Below, piece after piece: positions 39,334 to 47,733 of a DNA stretch of 62,829 nt. The notes below the pieces were generated by a model. The model worked only from the letters and a program-made list of their open reading frames with translations, was not told the origin of the DNA and did no database searches. The number at the start of each line of letters is the position of its first letter. Position 1 is the stretch's first letter. Source of the stretch: a bacterium (GTDB lineage Bacteria > Sysuimicrobiota > Sysuimicrobiia > Sysuimicrobiales > Segetimicrobiaceae). The DNA is taken from assembly GCA_035295165.1 (NCBI GenBank), contig DATGJN010000119.1, positions 1 to 62,829 on the forward strand, in the 5' to 3' direction. Position numbers and translations under genes: made by a program.

Positions 39334-40320
39334 ATGGCAACACCGCGGATTTACATCACCCGTCCTTTACCGGCCGAGGCGATGACGCGTCTCGAGGGCG
39401 TGGCGGAGTACCGGATGTGGGACCGGGAGAGCGAGCCGGTGCCCCGCGACACGCTGCTGCGTGAGATCGTGGACGTGGACGGCATCGTCTGCTTGATCAC
39501 CGAGAAGATGGACGCGGAGGTGATCGAACGGGCGCGCCGCTGCCGGGTGATCGCGCAGGTCGCCGTCGGTCACGACAACATCGATGTCGCTGCGGCGACG
39601 AAACGCGGCATTCTCGTCACCAACACGCCGGGCGTGCTGACGGAGACGAGCGCCGACATGGCGTGGGCGATTTTGCTGGCGACCGCACGCCGGGTCGTCG
39701 AGGGCGACAAGTTCACGCGCTCGGGCCGGTGGAAGACCTGGGAGCTCATGGGCTTCACCGGGCAGGACGTGCACGGCGCGACGCTCGGCATCGTCGGAAT
39801 GGGGCGCATCGGCGCGGCGATCGCGCGCCGCAGCCGCGGGTTCGGGATGCCGCTGTTGTACCACAACCGCCGGCGCAATGAGGCGCTCGAGCAGGAACTC
39901 GGCGCGACCTACGCGCCCCTCGACGACCTGCTCCGGCAGAGCGACTTCGTCATGCTCTCCACCGCGCTGACCCCGGAGACGCGGCATCTGATCGGCGAAC
40001 GAGAGCTCGGGTTGATGAAGCCGACGGCGACCATCGTGAACATCTCGCGCGGCCCGGTCCTCGATCAGCGAGCCCTGTACCGCGCGCTCGTGGACAAGAA
40101 GATCTGGGCCGCCGGCCTGGATGTCTTCGAGGTGGAGCCGGTCCCGATGGACGACCCCTTGCTCCGGCTCGACAATGTGGTGATCCCGCCGCACTTGGGC
40201 AGCGCGAGCATCGCGACACGCATCAAGATGGCCACGATGGCGGTGGACAACTGCCTCGCCAGCGTCACCGGGAAGATCCCGCCCAACCTCGTGAATCCCG
40301 AGGCGCTGGAACGGCGCTAG
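39334..40320 (+). CDS. D-isomer-specific 2-hydroxyacid dehydrogenase (GHRB/glyoxylate reductase-like)
   Basis: A 328-residue NAD(P)H-dependent dehydrogenase. The nucleotide site is GIVGMGRIGAAIARRSRG. The catalytic Arg is in VNISRGPVLDQ, Glu in DVFEVEPVP and His in IPPHLGSAS. The NRRR sequence after the second strand of the Rossmann fold suggests NADP preference. It resembles 2-ketogluconate/hydroxypyruvate/glyoxylate reductases. GGGAGGCGG lies before the ATG; the open frame extends 11 codons upstream. In this operon it may reduce a 2-oxo-aldonate or glyoxylate/hydroxypyruvate formed from sugar acids. Confidence 0.9.
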   Translation: MATPRIYITRPLPAEAMTRLEGVAEYRMWDRESEPVPRDTLLREIVDVDGIVCLITEKMDAEVIERARRCRVIAQVAVGHDNIDVAAATKRGILVTNTPGVLTETSADMAWAILLATARRVVEGDKFTRSGRWKTWELMGFTGQDVHGATLGIVGMGRIGAAIARRSRGFGMPLLYHNRRRNEALEQELGATYAPLDDLLRQSDFVMLSTALTPETRHLIGERELGLMKPTATIVNISRGPVLDQRALYRALVDKKIWAAGLDVFEVEPVPMDDPLLRLDNVVIPPHLGSASIATRIKMATMAVDNCLASVTGKIPPNLVNPEALERR

Positions 40321-40345
40321 CGCCGGCAGCGCGTCGGCGACCCCG

Positions 40346-41854
40346 ATGCCCGTACCCGAGCACATCCTGACGCTCGATCTGGGCACGTCGGCGTGCAAAG
40401 CGTCGCTGTTTGCGCCGGACGGTCGCGTCGTCGCCCAGGTCGGCGTCGAGTACCCCACGCTGCAGCCCGCGCCGGGGTGGGCGGAGCAGGACCCGCATGC
40501 GTGGTGGGATGCCGCCCGCGCCGGGTGCGCGCAGCTGCCGGCGGAGGCCCGCGCCGGCGTCGTCGCGGTGGGCCTGAGCAGCCACCGCGGCGGGGTCGTG
40601 CCCGTCGACGGGGCCGGCCGACCGCTCGCGTCGTGCATGATCTGGATGGACCGGCGCGCGACCGAGGAGGTGGGCGCGTTCGTCCGCGCGTTCGGCCGGG
40701 AGCGGGTCCACGAGGTCACCGGGCTCGTCCCGGACACCGAATTCAGCGCCGGCAAGATCCTGTGGCTGCGGGCGCACCGGCCGGATGTGTTCCGCGCGGC
40801 GCGGCTTTACCTCCAGCCCCGCGACTATCTCTATCTCCGGCTGACGGGCGCGCCGGCGACCGACTACACGCTTGCCTCCCGGACGCTGCTGCTGGACGTC
40901 CGATCCCGCACCTGGTGGACGGACGCGTGCGCCTACGTCGGGATCACGCCCGACGCGTTCCCTCCCGTGTACGCGTCGTCGGCCGCGCCGCACGCCGTGA
41001 CGGCCGAGGCCGCGGCGGCGCTCGGGATTCCGGTGGGTGCCCCGGTGGCGCTCGGGGCCGGCGACCGGCCGTGTGAGGTGCTCGGGGCCGGCGCGACCGG
41101 GGACCGCGTCATGGTGTCCACCGGCACCACCACCAACGTCTCGGTGCCGTCCCCGGCGCCGCCGGCGGTGACCGACCCGCGGGTGATGTGCTCGTTGCAC
41201 GCCGTAGACGGCATGGTGCTGTTCGAGCAGGGGATGAGCGCGTCGGGCTCGATTCTTCGCTGGCTCCGCGACACGCTGCTCGGCGGCACCGTGGACTACC
41301 GGCGCTTCGATGCGCTGGCCGCCGCGGTGCCCGCGGGCGCGGACGGGCTCGTGTTCCTGCCGTTTATGGCGGGCGCGCGGGCCACGCGCTGGGATCCCGA
41401 CGCCCGAGGCGTCTGGTTCGGGTTGAGCGAAGCGCACGGCGTCGGGGCGCTTGCGCGCAGCGTGATGGAAGGCGTCGCGTACGAGATCCGCGCGTGCCTC
41501 GCGCTCCTGGACGGGATCGGCGTGCACCCGAGCGAGGTCGTGGCGGTGGGCGGCGGGGCGCGGAGCGCGCTCTGGGACCAGATTCTCGCGGACGCGCTCG
41601 GCCGCTCGGTCGGCGTGCCGCACCAGGCCGACGCCGCGTCGCTTGGCGCGATGTTGCTCGCGGCGGCCGCGATCGGGCGCGTGCGCTCCATCGAGCACGC
41701 GGCGCGCGAGATCAACCCGATCGTGCGGGCGTACCGACCTGACGCCGCGGCGGGCGATCGGTACCGCGGGGTCTACGACGTGTACACGCAGCTCTACGAT
41801 GCATTGCGGCCGGCGTTTCACGACCTCGCGTCGCCGCAGGCACGAGAGGGGTGA
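40346..41854 (+). CDS. FGGY-family carbohydrate kinase
   Basis: A 502-residue sugar kinase with two actin-like domains. The N-terminal phosphate-1 motif is TLDLGTSACKASLF, the substrate loop CMIWMDRRATEEV, and the C-terminal FGGY regions MVSTGTTTNVSV, LVFLPFMAGARATRWDP and VVAVGGGARSALWDQILAD. It is xylulokinase-like in layout but not clearly xylulokinase. Its stop overlaps the start of the PdxA-like gene (GTGA). A PdxA2-type dehydrogenase needs a 4-phosphorylated acid, usually made by a DUF1537 kinase. Here the FGGY kinase is the only candidate for that step, which would be unusual. Confidence 0.88.
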   Translation: MPVPEHILTLDLGTSACKASLFAPDGRVVAQVGVEYPTLQPAPGWAEQDPHAWWDAARAGCAQLPAEARAGVVAVGLSSHRGGVVPVDGAGRPLASCMIWMDRRATEEVGAFVRAFGRERVHEVTGLVPDTEFSAGKILWLRAHRPDVFRAARLYLQPRDYLYLRLTGAPATDYTLASRTLLLDVRSRTWWTDACAYVGITPDAFPPVYASSAAPHAVTAEAAAALGIPVGAPVALGAGDRPCEVLGAGATGDRVMVSTGTTTNVSVPSPAPPAVTDPRVMCSLHAVDGMVLFEQGMSASGSILRWLRDTLLGGTVDYRRFDALAAAVPAGADGLVFLPFMAGARATRWDPDARGVWFGLSEAHGVGALARSVMEGVAYEIRACLALLDGIGVHPSEVVAVGGGARSALWDQILADALGRSVGVPHQADAASLGAMLLAAAAIGRVRSIEHAAREINPIVRAYRPDAAAGDRYRGVYDVYTQLYDALRPAFHDLASPQAREG

Positions 41855-42900
41855 GCGACATGGCGGTGACGGGTGACCGACTCCCGCTGGTGGCGGTGAC
41901 GATGGGGGATCCGGCCGGGATCGGACCGGAGATCATCATGAAGGCGCTAGCCGCGCCGGGGTTGTACGCCGTGTGCCGGCCGCTCGTGGTCGGCGATCTC
42001 GGCACGCTGGCGAAGACCGCGCGCGATCTCGCACTCCCGGTGACGCCCGCGGCCGTCGCGGCTCCCCGCGACGGCCGTTACGCGCACGGCGCCGTGGACG
42101 TGCTCGACCTCGGCAACGTGGATCTGTCGTCGCTGCGAATGGGCGTGATCCAGGCGGACGCCGGTCGCGCCGCCGGCCAGGCGGTGGAGCGGGCGATCCG
42201 CTTGGCTCAGGCCGGTGAGGTCGACGCCATCGCCACCGCGCCGCTCAACAAGGAGGCGCTGTGGGCGGCCGGTTACCCGTACCCGGGGCATACCGAGATG
42301 CTCGCCGAACTGACCGGCAGCCGCGAGTCCCTCACGATGTTCGTGATCGGGTCCCTCCGCATCTTCTTCCTCACGCGCCATCTGTCGCTGCGCGACGCGA
42401 TCGCGCAGATGACGCGCGCGCGGGTCCGCGAGACGCTCGCGATCATGACCCAGGTCTTGGATGACCTCGGCCTCGCGTCGCCGCGCGTGGCCGTCGCCGC
42501 GCTGAATCCGCACGCGGGCGAAGGCGGCAAGATGGGGGGCGAGGAGATCCGCGAGATCGGCCCCGGCATCGAGGACGCTCGCGCGGCCGGGCTGAACGTG
42601 TCTGGTCCGATCCCCGCCGACTCGGTGTTCCATCTCGCGGCGGAGGGGCGGTTCGACGCGGTGCTGTCGTTGTACCACGATCAAGGTCACATCGCGGCGA
42701 AGATGTCGGACTTCTACAAGACCGTGAGCGTGACGACCGGGCTCCCGTTCGTCCGCACGTCCGTCGACCATGGGACCGCGTTCGACATCGCCGGCACCGG
42801 GCGGGCGAGCGCCGTCAGCATGATCGAAGCGATCCGCGTTGCCGCAGACCTCACCGCGAGCCGCCGGGCCAAGGCCGCCGCGCGCGGTGCGGTGCTATAA
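41851..42900 (+). CDS. PdxA-family 4-phospho acid dehydrogenase
   Basis: A 349-residue metal- and NAD-dependent dehydrogenase of the PdxA family. MGDPAGIGPEIIMKAL, TAPLNKEALWAAGYPYPGHTEML, NPHAGEGGKMGGEE, LYHDQGHIAAKM and VDHGTAFDIAGTGRAS give the three metal His residues and the phosphate site. PdxA itself oxidises 4-phosphohydroxy-L-threonine in vitamin B6 synthesis. PdxA2 enzymes act on 4-phospho-D-threonate or -erythronate. No B6 genes are near and the operon is catabolic, so a PdxA2 role is more likely. The start is GTG at 41851 (or ATG at 41860). Its stop codon contains part of the next promoter. Confidence 0.85.
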   Translation: MSDMAVTGDRLPLVAVTMGDPAGIGPEIIMKALAAPGLYAVCRPLVVGDLGTLAKTARDLALPVTPAAVAAPRDGRYAHGAVDVLDLGNVDLSSLRMGVIQADAGRAAGQAVERAIRLAQAGEVDAIATAPLNKEALWAAGYPYPGHTEMLAELTGSRESLTMFVIGSLRIFFLTRHLSLRDAIAQMTRARVRETLAIMTQVLDDLGLASPRVAVAALNPHAGEGGKMGGEEIREIGPGIEDARAAGLNVSGPIPADSVFHLAAEGRFDAVLSLYHDQGHIAAKMSDFYKTVSVTTGLPFVRTSVDHGTAFDIAGTGRASAVSMIEAIRVAADLTASRRAKAAARGAVL

Positions 42901-42901
42901 T
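42893..42901 (+). promoter_or_regulatory. Extended -10 promoter, TGCTATAAT
   Basis: A perfect extended -10 (TGC plus TATAAT at 42896-42901) overlaps the TAA stop of the PdxA-like gene. It would start transcription near 42908, just ahead of the zinc-ribbon and DUF5317 genes. No -35 is needed for this class. Confidence 0.65.
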
Positions 42902-42930
42902 ACCGGTACGGCTTGAGCCGGGAGCGCTCG

Positions 42931-43197
42931 ATGCGGTGTCCGCGGTGCGGCAGACAGGCGATCGTCGGCCACGTCACGATCCGGTGGCTGCAGGTGAAGG
43001 GCGCGCTGCTCCCGGAGCGCGGCTACTACTGCACCGCGTGCGGGCACGCGTTCGACGAGGTCGCGCCCCGGCCGGGTGACTTCGCGTTCCGGTCCGTGCG
43101 TGTCGACGCGATGAGCGACGCGCTCCGCCGCCTGCAGGAGAACGCAGACGTCGTCGTCGTTCGGCACAAGACGGGGACTCGCGAGGTTCTGTACTGA
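42931..43197 (+). CDS. Small zinc-ribbon protein
   Basis: An 88-residue protein with two CxxC pairs (MRCPRCGRQ and YYCTACGHAFD) that form an N-terminal zinc ribbon, followed by a short alpha/beta tail (VDAMSDALRRLQENADVVVV). ATG 42931 follows GGGAGCG; a TTG at 42913 would add six residues. It is probably a small regulatory or RNA-binding protein; family not firmly recognised. It shares a transcript with the DUF5317 gene, which starts at its stop codon. Confidence 0.65.
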   Translation: MRCPRCGRQAIVGHVTIRWLQVKGALLPERGYYCTACGHAFDEVAPRPGDFAFRSVRVDAMSDALRRLQENADVVVVRHKTGTREVLY

Positions 43198-43730
43198 CCC
43201 TGCTGCTGGCGGCGCTTCTGGGCCTCGCGATCGGATGGGCGCGGGGTGGACGGCTCGGCGGACTCGCCCGCGTTTCGCTTCGTTGGCTCCCCGCGTTGGC
43301 GCTCGGCGTGCTGCTGCTCCTCGCCGCGCAACTCCCCTGGCTGCCCGCGCCCGTCGGACGGGCCGCGGTCGCGGTAGGGTACGTGACCGCGATCGCGATG
43401 CTCGCAACCAACCGAGACCAACGCTGGCTGCTCCCCGTGCTCGCGGGTGCCGTCCTCAACGCCGCCGTGATCGTGGCAAACGGGGGGCGCATGCCTGTGT
43501 CCGCGCGCGCGCTGGAGTCCGTCGGGCGCCCGGCCGGCGCCGCACTTGTCGGCGGGACGGACCCACGACATCTGCTCGCCGCTCCGGGAAGTCCGCTCGG
43601 GCCGTTCGATGACTGGCTGGCGTTTCACATCGCCGGACTCGCCGGTATCGCCAGCCCGGGGGATGTCCTGATGGCGCTCGGCGTGGCGGGGTTCGTCCAG
43701 GCCGCGATGGTGGGGCGCCGACCCAACTGA
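43194..43730 (+). CDS. DUF5317 membrane protein
   Basis: A polytopic protein of about 178 residues. The N-terminal pattern LLLAALLGLAIGWARGGRLGG, then RWLPALALGVLLLLAAQL is the DUF5317 hallmark. NAAVIVANGGRMPVSA and PFDDWLAFHIAGLAGIASPGDV follow, the latter being the typical late motif. No ATG or GTG opens the frame at the right place. CTG at 43194, overlapping the previous TGA as CTGA, or CTG at 43200 is the most natural start; TTG at 43296 would cut the first helix. Function unknown. The family occurs mostly in Firmicutes, Chloroflexota and Actinobacteria. A terminator follows. Confidence 0.7.
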   Translation: MTLLLAALLGLAIGWARGGRLGGLARVSLRWLPALALGVLLLLAAQLPWLPAPVGRAAVAVGYVTAIAMLATNRDQRWLLPVLAGAVLNAAVIVANGGRMPVSARALESVGRPAGAALVGGTDPRHLLAAPGSPLGPFDDWLAFHIAGLAGIASPGDVLMALGVAGFVQAAMVGRRPN

Positions 43731-43759
43731 CCGGAATACGAACGTGTGTGCGGATCCCA

Positions 43760-43785
43760 GGGCCGCTCCGGCCCTTATTTTATTT
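43760..43785 (+). terminator. Rho-independent terminator after DUF5317
   Basis: Arms GGGCCG and CGGCCC (43760-43774, loop CTC) are followed by TTATTTTATTT. This is the clearest intrinsic terminator in the window and separates the DUF5317 transcript from the dcw cluster. Confidence 0.8.
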
Positions 43786-43813
43786 GTGCTAGCGGTGATG
43801 TGAGGCAGGAGAT

Positions 43814-43859
43814 TGGGGATGGGTGGAGAAACGTGGTGATCCGTAGGGACAGGTGGGGA
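43814..43859 (+). promoter_or_regulatory. MraZ operator: five direct repeats with 10-bp period
   Basis: TGGGGA (43814), TGGAGA (43824), TGGTGA (43834), TAGGGA (43844) and TGGGGA (43854) recur at exactly 10-bp steps just upstream of mraZ. MraZ binds TGGGN repeats separated by five bases in other bacteria, usually three or four copies, so this five-copy array should be its autoregulatory site for the division cluster. Confidence 0.8.
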
Positions 43860-43881
43860 GACGGGAGCGGCGTGAGGGTGA

Positions 43882-44304
43882 ATGCTCAGGGGCGAGGCGC
43901 AGTATGCGCTCGACGACAAGGGGCGGGTGGTGATTCCTCCCAAGTTCCGGGCGGAGATGGGGGATCGCATCACCGTGACCCGCTGGATCGAGCCGTGCCT
44001 TGCGGCGTTCTCCCCCCTCGAGTGGCACTCCCTCGAAGAGAAGCTCCGCATGCTGCCGCTCGGCAACGCCGACTTCGTGCGTCTCTTGCTCTCGGCGGCC
44101 GAGGACTGCGATCTGGACCGGCAGGGGCGGATCACGCTCCCGCCGCACCTGCGGGAGCACGCGGCCATCACCCGAGGCGTGACGATCATCGGCGTGGGGT
44201 CCCGTCTCGAGGTCTGGAGCACGCCGAATTGGCGGCGGAAGCTCCAGTCCGTTCGGAAGCGGCAAGACGAGTTGGTGGGACAACTCCAGGCGCTGATCCT
44301 GTAG
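43882..44304 (+). CDS. mraZ: Transcriptional regulator MraZ
   Basis: A 140-residue protein that binds the repeats just upstream and represses or tunes the dcw cluster. Two AbrB/SpoVT-like swapped-hairpin domains are seen, each with the DxxGR motif: DDKGRVVIPPKFR (11-23) and DRQGRITLPPHLR (79-91). It is the standard first gene of the cluster, 25 bp ahead of rsmH. ATG 43882 gives the universal MLRGEAQYALDDKGR start. Length is normal. The long purine-rich leader between terminator and gene carries the operator. Confidence 0.96.
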   Translation: MLRGEAQYALDDKGRVVIPPKFRAEMGDRITVTRWIEPCLAAFSPLEWHSLEEKLRMLPLGNADFVRLLLSAAEDCDLDRQGRITLPPHLREHAAITRGVTIIGVGSRLEVWSTPNWRRKLQSVRKRQDELVGQLQALIL

Positions 44305-44328
44305 TGATGATCGAGAGGCGAGGCGCGG

Positions 44329-45348
44329 GTGGCGTTTGGACGAACCAGCGGCGGGTCGACGTCTCCTCAGCAACCGGTGCATGTTCCGGTTTTGGTGGAT
44401 GAGGTGTTGACATATCTGGCACCCCGCGCCGGGGCCTTGATCGTGGACGCCACCATCGGCGATGGGGGACACGCCGAAGCCGTGCTCCGCCGCATTGCGC
44501 CGGCGGGCCGGTTGATCGGGCTCGACCGGGACGGCGACGCGATCGCCCAGGCGGAAGAGCGGTTGCGCCCGTTCGGGCGCAACGTGATGCTGCGACAGGC
44601 GAGTTTCGGCGAACTCGACGAGGCGCTCGACGCGCTGGGGGTCGGAGTGGTCGACGGCGTGCTCTTCGACATCGGGGTCTCGACCCGGCAGTTGCTCGAG
44701 CCGGGCCGGGGCTTCAGCTTCGACCGCGCCGGGCCGCTGGACATGCGCATGGACCGGACGCAGGAGCTGACCGCGGCGCAGATCGTCAACACCTTTCCCG
44801 AGCGCGCGCTCGCCGACCTGATCTACCGCTACGGCGAGGAGCGTGCCTCGCGCAAGATCGCGAAGCAGATCGTCGCTCGGCGTCCGCTCAAGACTACGCG
44901 CGACTTGGCCCAGGCGGTCGAAGCCGCGATCGGCGGCGCCCGGGGGCGGCTGCATCCGGCGACGCGGACGTTTCAAGCGATCCGCATCGTCACGAACGGC
45001 GAACTGGACGCGCTTGAGCGCGGGCTGCCGCAGGCGGTCCGCCGCCTGCGTCCCGGCGGGCGACTGTGCGTGATCGCGTTCCATTCGCTTGAGGATCGGA
45101 TCGTGAAGCAAGTGCTGACACGCTTGTCGCGCGGGTGCACGTGTCCACCAGACCTGCCCGTCTGTCGATGCGAGGGCGAACGGTTGCTGCGCGTGCTCAC
45201 CAAGAAGCCGGTGACGGCGTCGCCGGCCGAGGTCCGGAGCAATCCGCGGGCGCGCAGCGCACGGTTGCGCGCGGCGGAGCGGCTCGGCGAGACCGCGGCG
45301 CGCGATGCACGCGGCACCCGGCAGGGCAGCGGAAGCGGGGTCCACTGA
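44329..45348 (+). CDS. rsmH: 16S rRNA (cytosine(1402)-N(4))-methyltransferase
   Basis: A 339-residue SAM-dependent methyltransferase (formerly MraW) that modifies C1402 in the 16S decoding centre. HVPVLVDEVLTYL and VDATIGDGGHAEAVL form the SAM site, VDGVLFDIGVST the DxxxS motif, and FHSLEDRIVK and the late TKKPVTAS are conserved. A four-Cys knuckle (CTCPPDLPVCRC) is present. The start is GTG; ATG is absent nearby. It follows mraZ by 24 bp and precedes ftsL by two bases. The C-terminal 30 residues are basic, low-complexity and probably bind rRNA. Confidence 0.96.
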   Translation: MAFGRTSGGSTSPQQPVHVPVLVDEVLTYLAPRAGALIVDATIGDGGHAEAVLRRIAPAGRLIGLDRDGDAIAQAEERLRPFGRNVMLRQASFGELDEALDALGVGVVDGVLFDIGVSTRQLLEPGRGFSFDRAGPLDMRMDRTQELTAAQIVNTFPERALADLIYRYGEERASRKIAKQIVARRPLKTTRDLAQAVEAAIGGARGRLHPATRTFQAIRIVTNGELDALERGLPQAVRRLRPGGRLCVIAFHSLEDRIVKQVLTRLSRGCTCPPDLPVCRCEGERLLRVLTKKPVTASPAEVRSNPRARSARLRAAERLGETAARDARGTRQGSGSGVH

Positions 45349-45350
45349 CG

Positions 45351-45815
45351 ATGGCGCTTCGACAGGCACAGATGGCAGCTCCCGTGCTGATTCCCGAGCA
45401 TTGGGGCCTGAGGGGGAGGGAGGCGACCCGGCGTCGGCGGAGACGGTATCCCATGATCGTGACACTCACACTGGCAGCACTTGCGGTAGTGCCATTCGTC
45501 GCACACGTCGCAGCTGTATCAAACGCAGCACACATCGGCTACCACATACTCCAGGACACCCAGGAAATTGCCGCCCTCGAGACCGAGCACGAACGTCTCC
45601 AAGCCATCGCTTCCTCCCTCAGGGCCCCAGAACGGATCGAACACCTTGCCGTGACTCGCCTCGGGCTGCAGGCTCCAGGCGCCGGTCAGATCGCGTCCTT
45701 GTCGCTGCCAGCGCCCGACTCGCGCGAAGAAGCCCGAGGCGGACCGGGGTTCTGGCAGCGGTTCGGCGCATACTTCCACCGAAATGAGGCGGTAGCGGCA
45801 CCGCTCTCCCGATGA
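45351..45815 (+). CDS. ftsL: FtsL-like cell division protein
   Basis: A 154-residue bitopic protein. A basic cytoplasmic start (ATRRRRRRYP) precedes one helix (IVTLTLAALAVVPFVAHVAAV), followed by a coiled-coil periplasmic part (LQDTQEIAALETEHERLQAI) and then RIEHLAVTRLGLQAP, the usual FtsL ending. FtsL has little sequence conservation, so the call rests on position between rsmH and ftsI and on topology. It binds FtsQ and FtsB-type proteins at the divisome and activates FtsWI. The C-terminal tail after residue 110 is longer than usual. Its stop overlaps the ftsI start (ATGA). Confidence 0.85.
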   Translation: MALRQAQMAAPVLIPEHWGLRGREATRRRRRRYPMIVTLTLAALAVVPFVAHVAAVSNAAHIGYHILQDTQEIAALETEHERLQAIASSLRAPERIEHLAVTRLGLQAPGAGQIASLSLPAPDSREEARGGPGFWQRFGAYFHRNEAVAAPLSR

Positions 45816-47629
45816 CGCCCCGGAGCGGCCGGCCACGGCCGGCCGCCCGCGACGGCGTGAGTGCCTGGCGCGTGACGGCCGTGTTCGTGGTCTGGGCGTT
45901 CGCGTGCCTCTGCCTGCTCGGTCGCATGGTTGATGTTCAGGTCATCCGCGGCGGCGCGCTCCAGCGCCTGGCGCTTCGTCAGCAGCTGGAGTCGGTGCAG
46001 ATCCCGGGCCGCCGGGGCCTCATCGTCGACCGCGTGGGACGCCCCCTGGCCATGAACGTCGAGGTCGACTCCGTGTACGCGGTGCCGCGCGCGATCGACG
46101 ACCCGGAGGCGTTTGCGGCGCGGGTGGCGCCGGTGCTCGGCCTGCCCCCGACGGCGGTGGTCCGCCGCCTCAAGAGCGGCGGCCCGTTCTTCGCGTGGCT
46201 CGCGCGGCGTCGGCCGATGGCGGTGGCGCACGCGCTGACCGCGCTCGGCCTCGGCCGCGCCGTCGGCATCGTGCCGGAGGCTCGGCGCGACTACCCCAAC
46301 GGGCCGCTCGCCGGCAGCGTGATCGGCTTCACCGGCACGGACGACGCCGGGCTTGCCGGACTTGAGCTCGCGGACGACCGATTCCTTCGTGGGGCCAGCG
46401 GACTCGGCACGGCGGATCGCGACGCGATCGGCCGGGAGCTCGTCCAAACGCTGCGGATCGTGACGCCGCCGCGCGACGGGGCCACGGTGGTGCTCACGCT
46501 CGACGAGGTGATCCAGCACATCGCCGAACGCGAGCTGCAGCAAGCGATCGACCAGACCACTGCCGACGGCGGCGTGGCGATCGTGATGAATCCCCAGACG
46601 GGAGCGATCCTGGCGCTCGCGGCGTTGCCGTCGTTTGATCCGGGTCAGTACCAGAAGGCGCCTGCGGCCTTGTGGAAGAACCGCGCGGTGGCCGATCTGT
46701 ACGAGCCCGGGTCCACGTTCAAACTGATCCTCGCCGCCGCCGCCATTGCGAGCCACACGATCACGCCGGACGACCGGTTTCGGGATCCGGGGCAGATTCG
46801 CATCAACGGCGCCACGATCCACGACGCGGAGAAATCGGAGCACTTCGACGCGCTCAGCCTGACCGACATCATCAAGTACTCAAGCAACGTCGGCGCGGCG
46901 CAGGTCGCGACGCGGCTCGGCAAATCGACGTACGACGCCTACATCCGTCGGTTCGGATTCGGGTCCCCCACCGGGATCGATCTGCCCGGCGAGGCCTCGG
47001 GCATTATCCGCCCGATCAGGCAGTGGCTTGGGCCGACCCTCCAGAACATCGCGTTTGGCCAGGGAATCTCGGTCACCCCGATCCAGCTCCTGGTGGCGGC
47101 GTCTTCGCTGGCGACGGACGGGATGGAAGTGCGCCCGCATCTCGTCGCCGTCGTCCGCGACGCCACGGGCCACGTCGTCGCCACCCCGGACGATGTGGCG
47201 CCCCACCGCGTGATCTCCGCCGGAGTGGCCGGCCAGGTGCTGGCGATGATGCGGCAGGTGGTGGCGGGCGGGACGGGCGTCAAGGCGCAGATTCCCGGAT
47301 ACAGCGTGGCCGGGAAGACGGGCACCGCGCAGAAGCCCAGCCCGACCGGCGGCTACGAGTCGGGCGGATACGTGGCGTCGTTTGTCGGCGTCGTCCCCGC
47401 GAGCAACCCGGTCCTCGCGATCCTCGTGGTGGTGGATCGTCCGCACGGCGTCTACTACGGCGGCGACGTGGCGGCGCCGGTGTTCCGGGAGATTGCGCGC
47501 CAGGCGCTGTGGTACATGCGGGTGCCGCCGACGGCGCCGATCGCCGTGTCGGAAACCGCGCAGGCGCCCGCTGCGGGCGGGCAGGTCGCCGGGAGCGCCG
47601 CCGGCGCCGGGCCAGCGCGCGCGCACTGA
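45812..47629 (+). CDS. ftsI: Peptidoglycan D,D-transpeptidase FtsI (PBP3-like)
   Basis: A 605-residue class-B penicillin-binding protein that cross-links septal peptidoglycan. One membrane anchor lies at VTAVFVVWAFACLCLLGRM (21-39). The dimerisation domain follows, beginning with RGLIVDRVGRPLA. The transpeptidase has Ser301 in EPGSTFKL (SxxK), SSN at 357-359 and KTGT at 502-505. No PASTA repeats follow, unlike Firmicutes SpoVD; the tail is Ala/Gly-rich. It overlaps ftsL by four bases. A 104-bp gap with its own promoter separates it from murE. Confidence 0.95.
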   Translation: MTPRSGRPRPAARDGVSAWRVTAVFVVWAFACLCLLGRMVDVQVIRGGALQRLALRQQLESVQIPGRRGLIVDRVGRPLAMNVEVDSVYAVPRAIDDPEAFAARVAPVLGLPPTAVVRRLKSGGPFFAWLARRRPMAVAHALTALGLGRAVGIVPEARRDYPNGPLAGSVIGFTGTDDAGLAGLELADDRFLRGASGLGTADRDAIGRELVQTLRIVTPPRDGATVVLTLDEVIQHIAERELQQAIDQTTADGGVAIVMNPQTGAILALAALPSFDPGQYQKAPAALWKNRAVADLYEPGSTFKLILAAAAIASHTITPDDRFRDPGQIRINGATIHDAEKSEHFDALSLTDIIKYSSNVGAAQVATRLGKSTYDAYIRRFGFGSPTGIDLPGEASGIIRPIRQWLGPTLQNIAFGQGISVTPIQLLVAASSLATDGMEVRPHLVAVVRDATGHVVATPDDVAPHRVISAGVAGQVLAMMRQVVAGGTGVKAQIPGYSVAGKTGTAQKPSPTGGYESGGYVASFVGVVPASNPVLAILVVVDRPHGVYYGGDVAAPVFREIARQALWYMRVPPTAPIAVSETAQAPAAGGQVAGSAAGAGPARAH

Positions 47630-47664
47630 TCACCGGCGCGCGCCTATCGGCGGGCGCGCGATCT

Positions 47665-47673
47665 TGCTATAGT
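47665..47673 (+). promoter_or_regulatory. Extended -10 promoter before murE, TGCTATAGT
   Basis: TGC plus TATAGT (47668-47673) makes a good extended -10 about 60 bp ahead of murE, in the only sizeable gap of the mur region. It should give an internal transcript for murE onward. It lacks a clear -35. Confidence 0.6.
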
Positions 47674-47733
47674 GGAACTCGGGCAGCCGGAGCCGGGACA
47701 TGCCGGACCGGCCCCGGGCTCGGAGGAGCGAGG

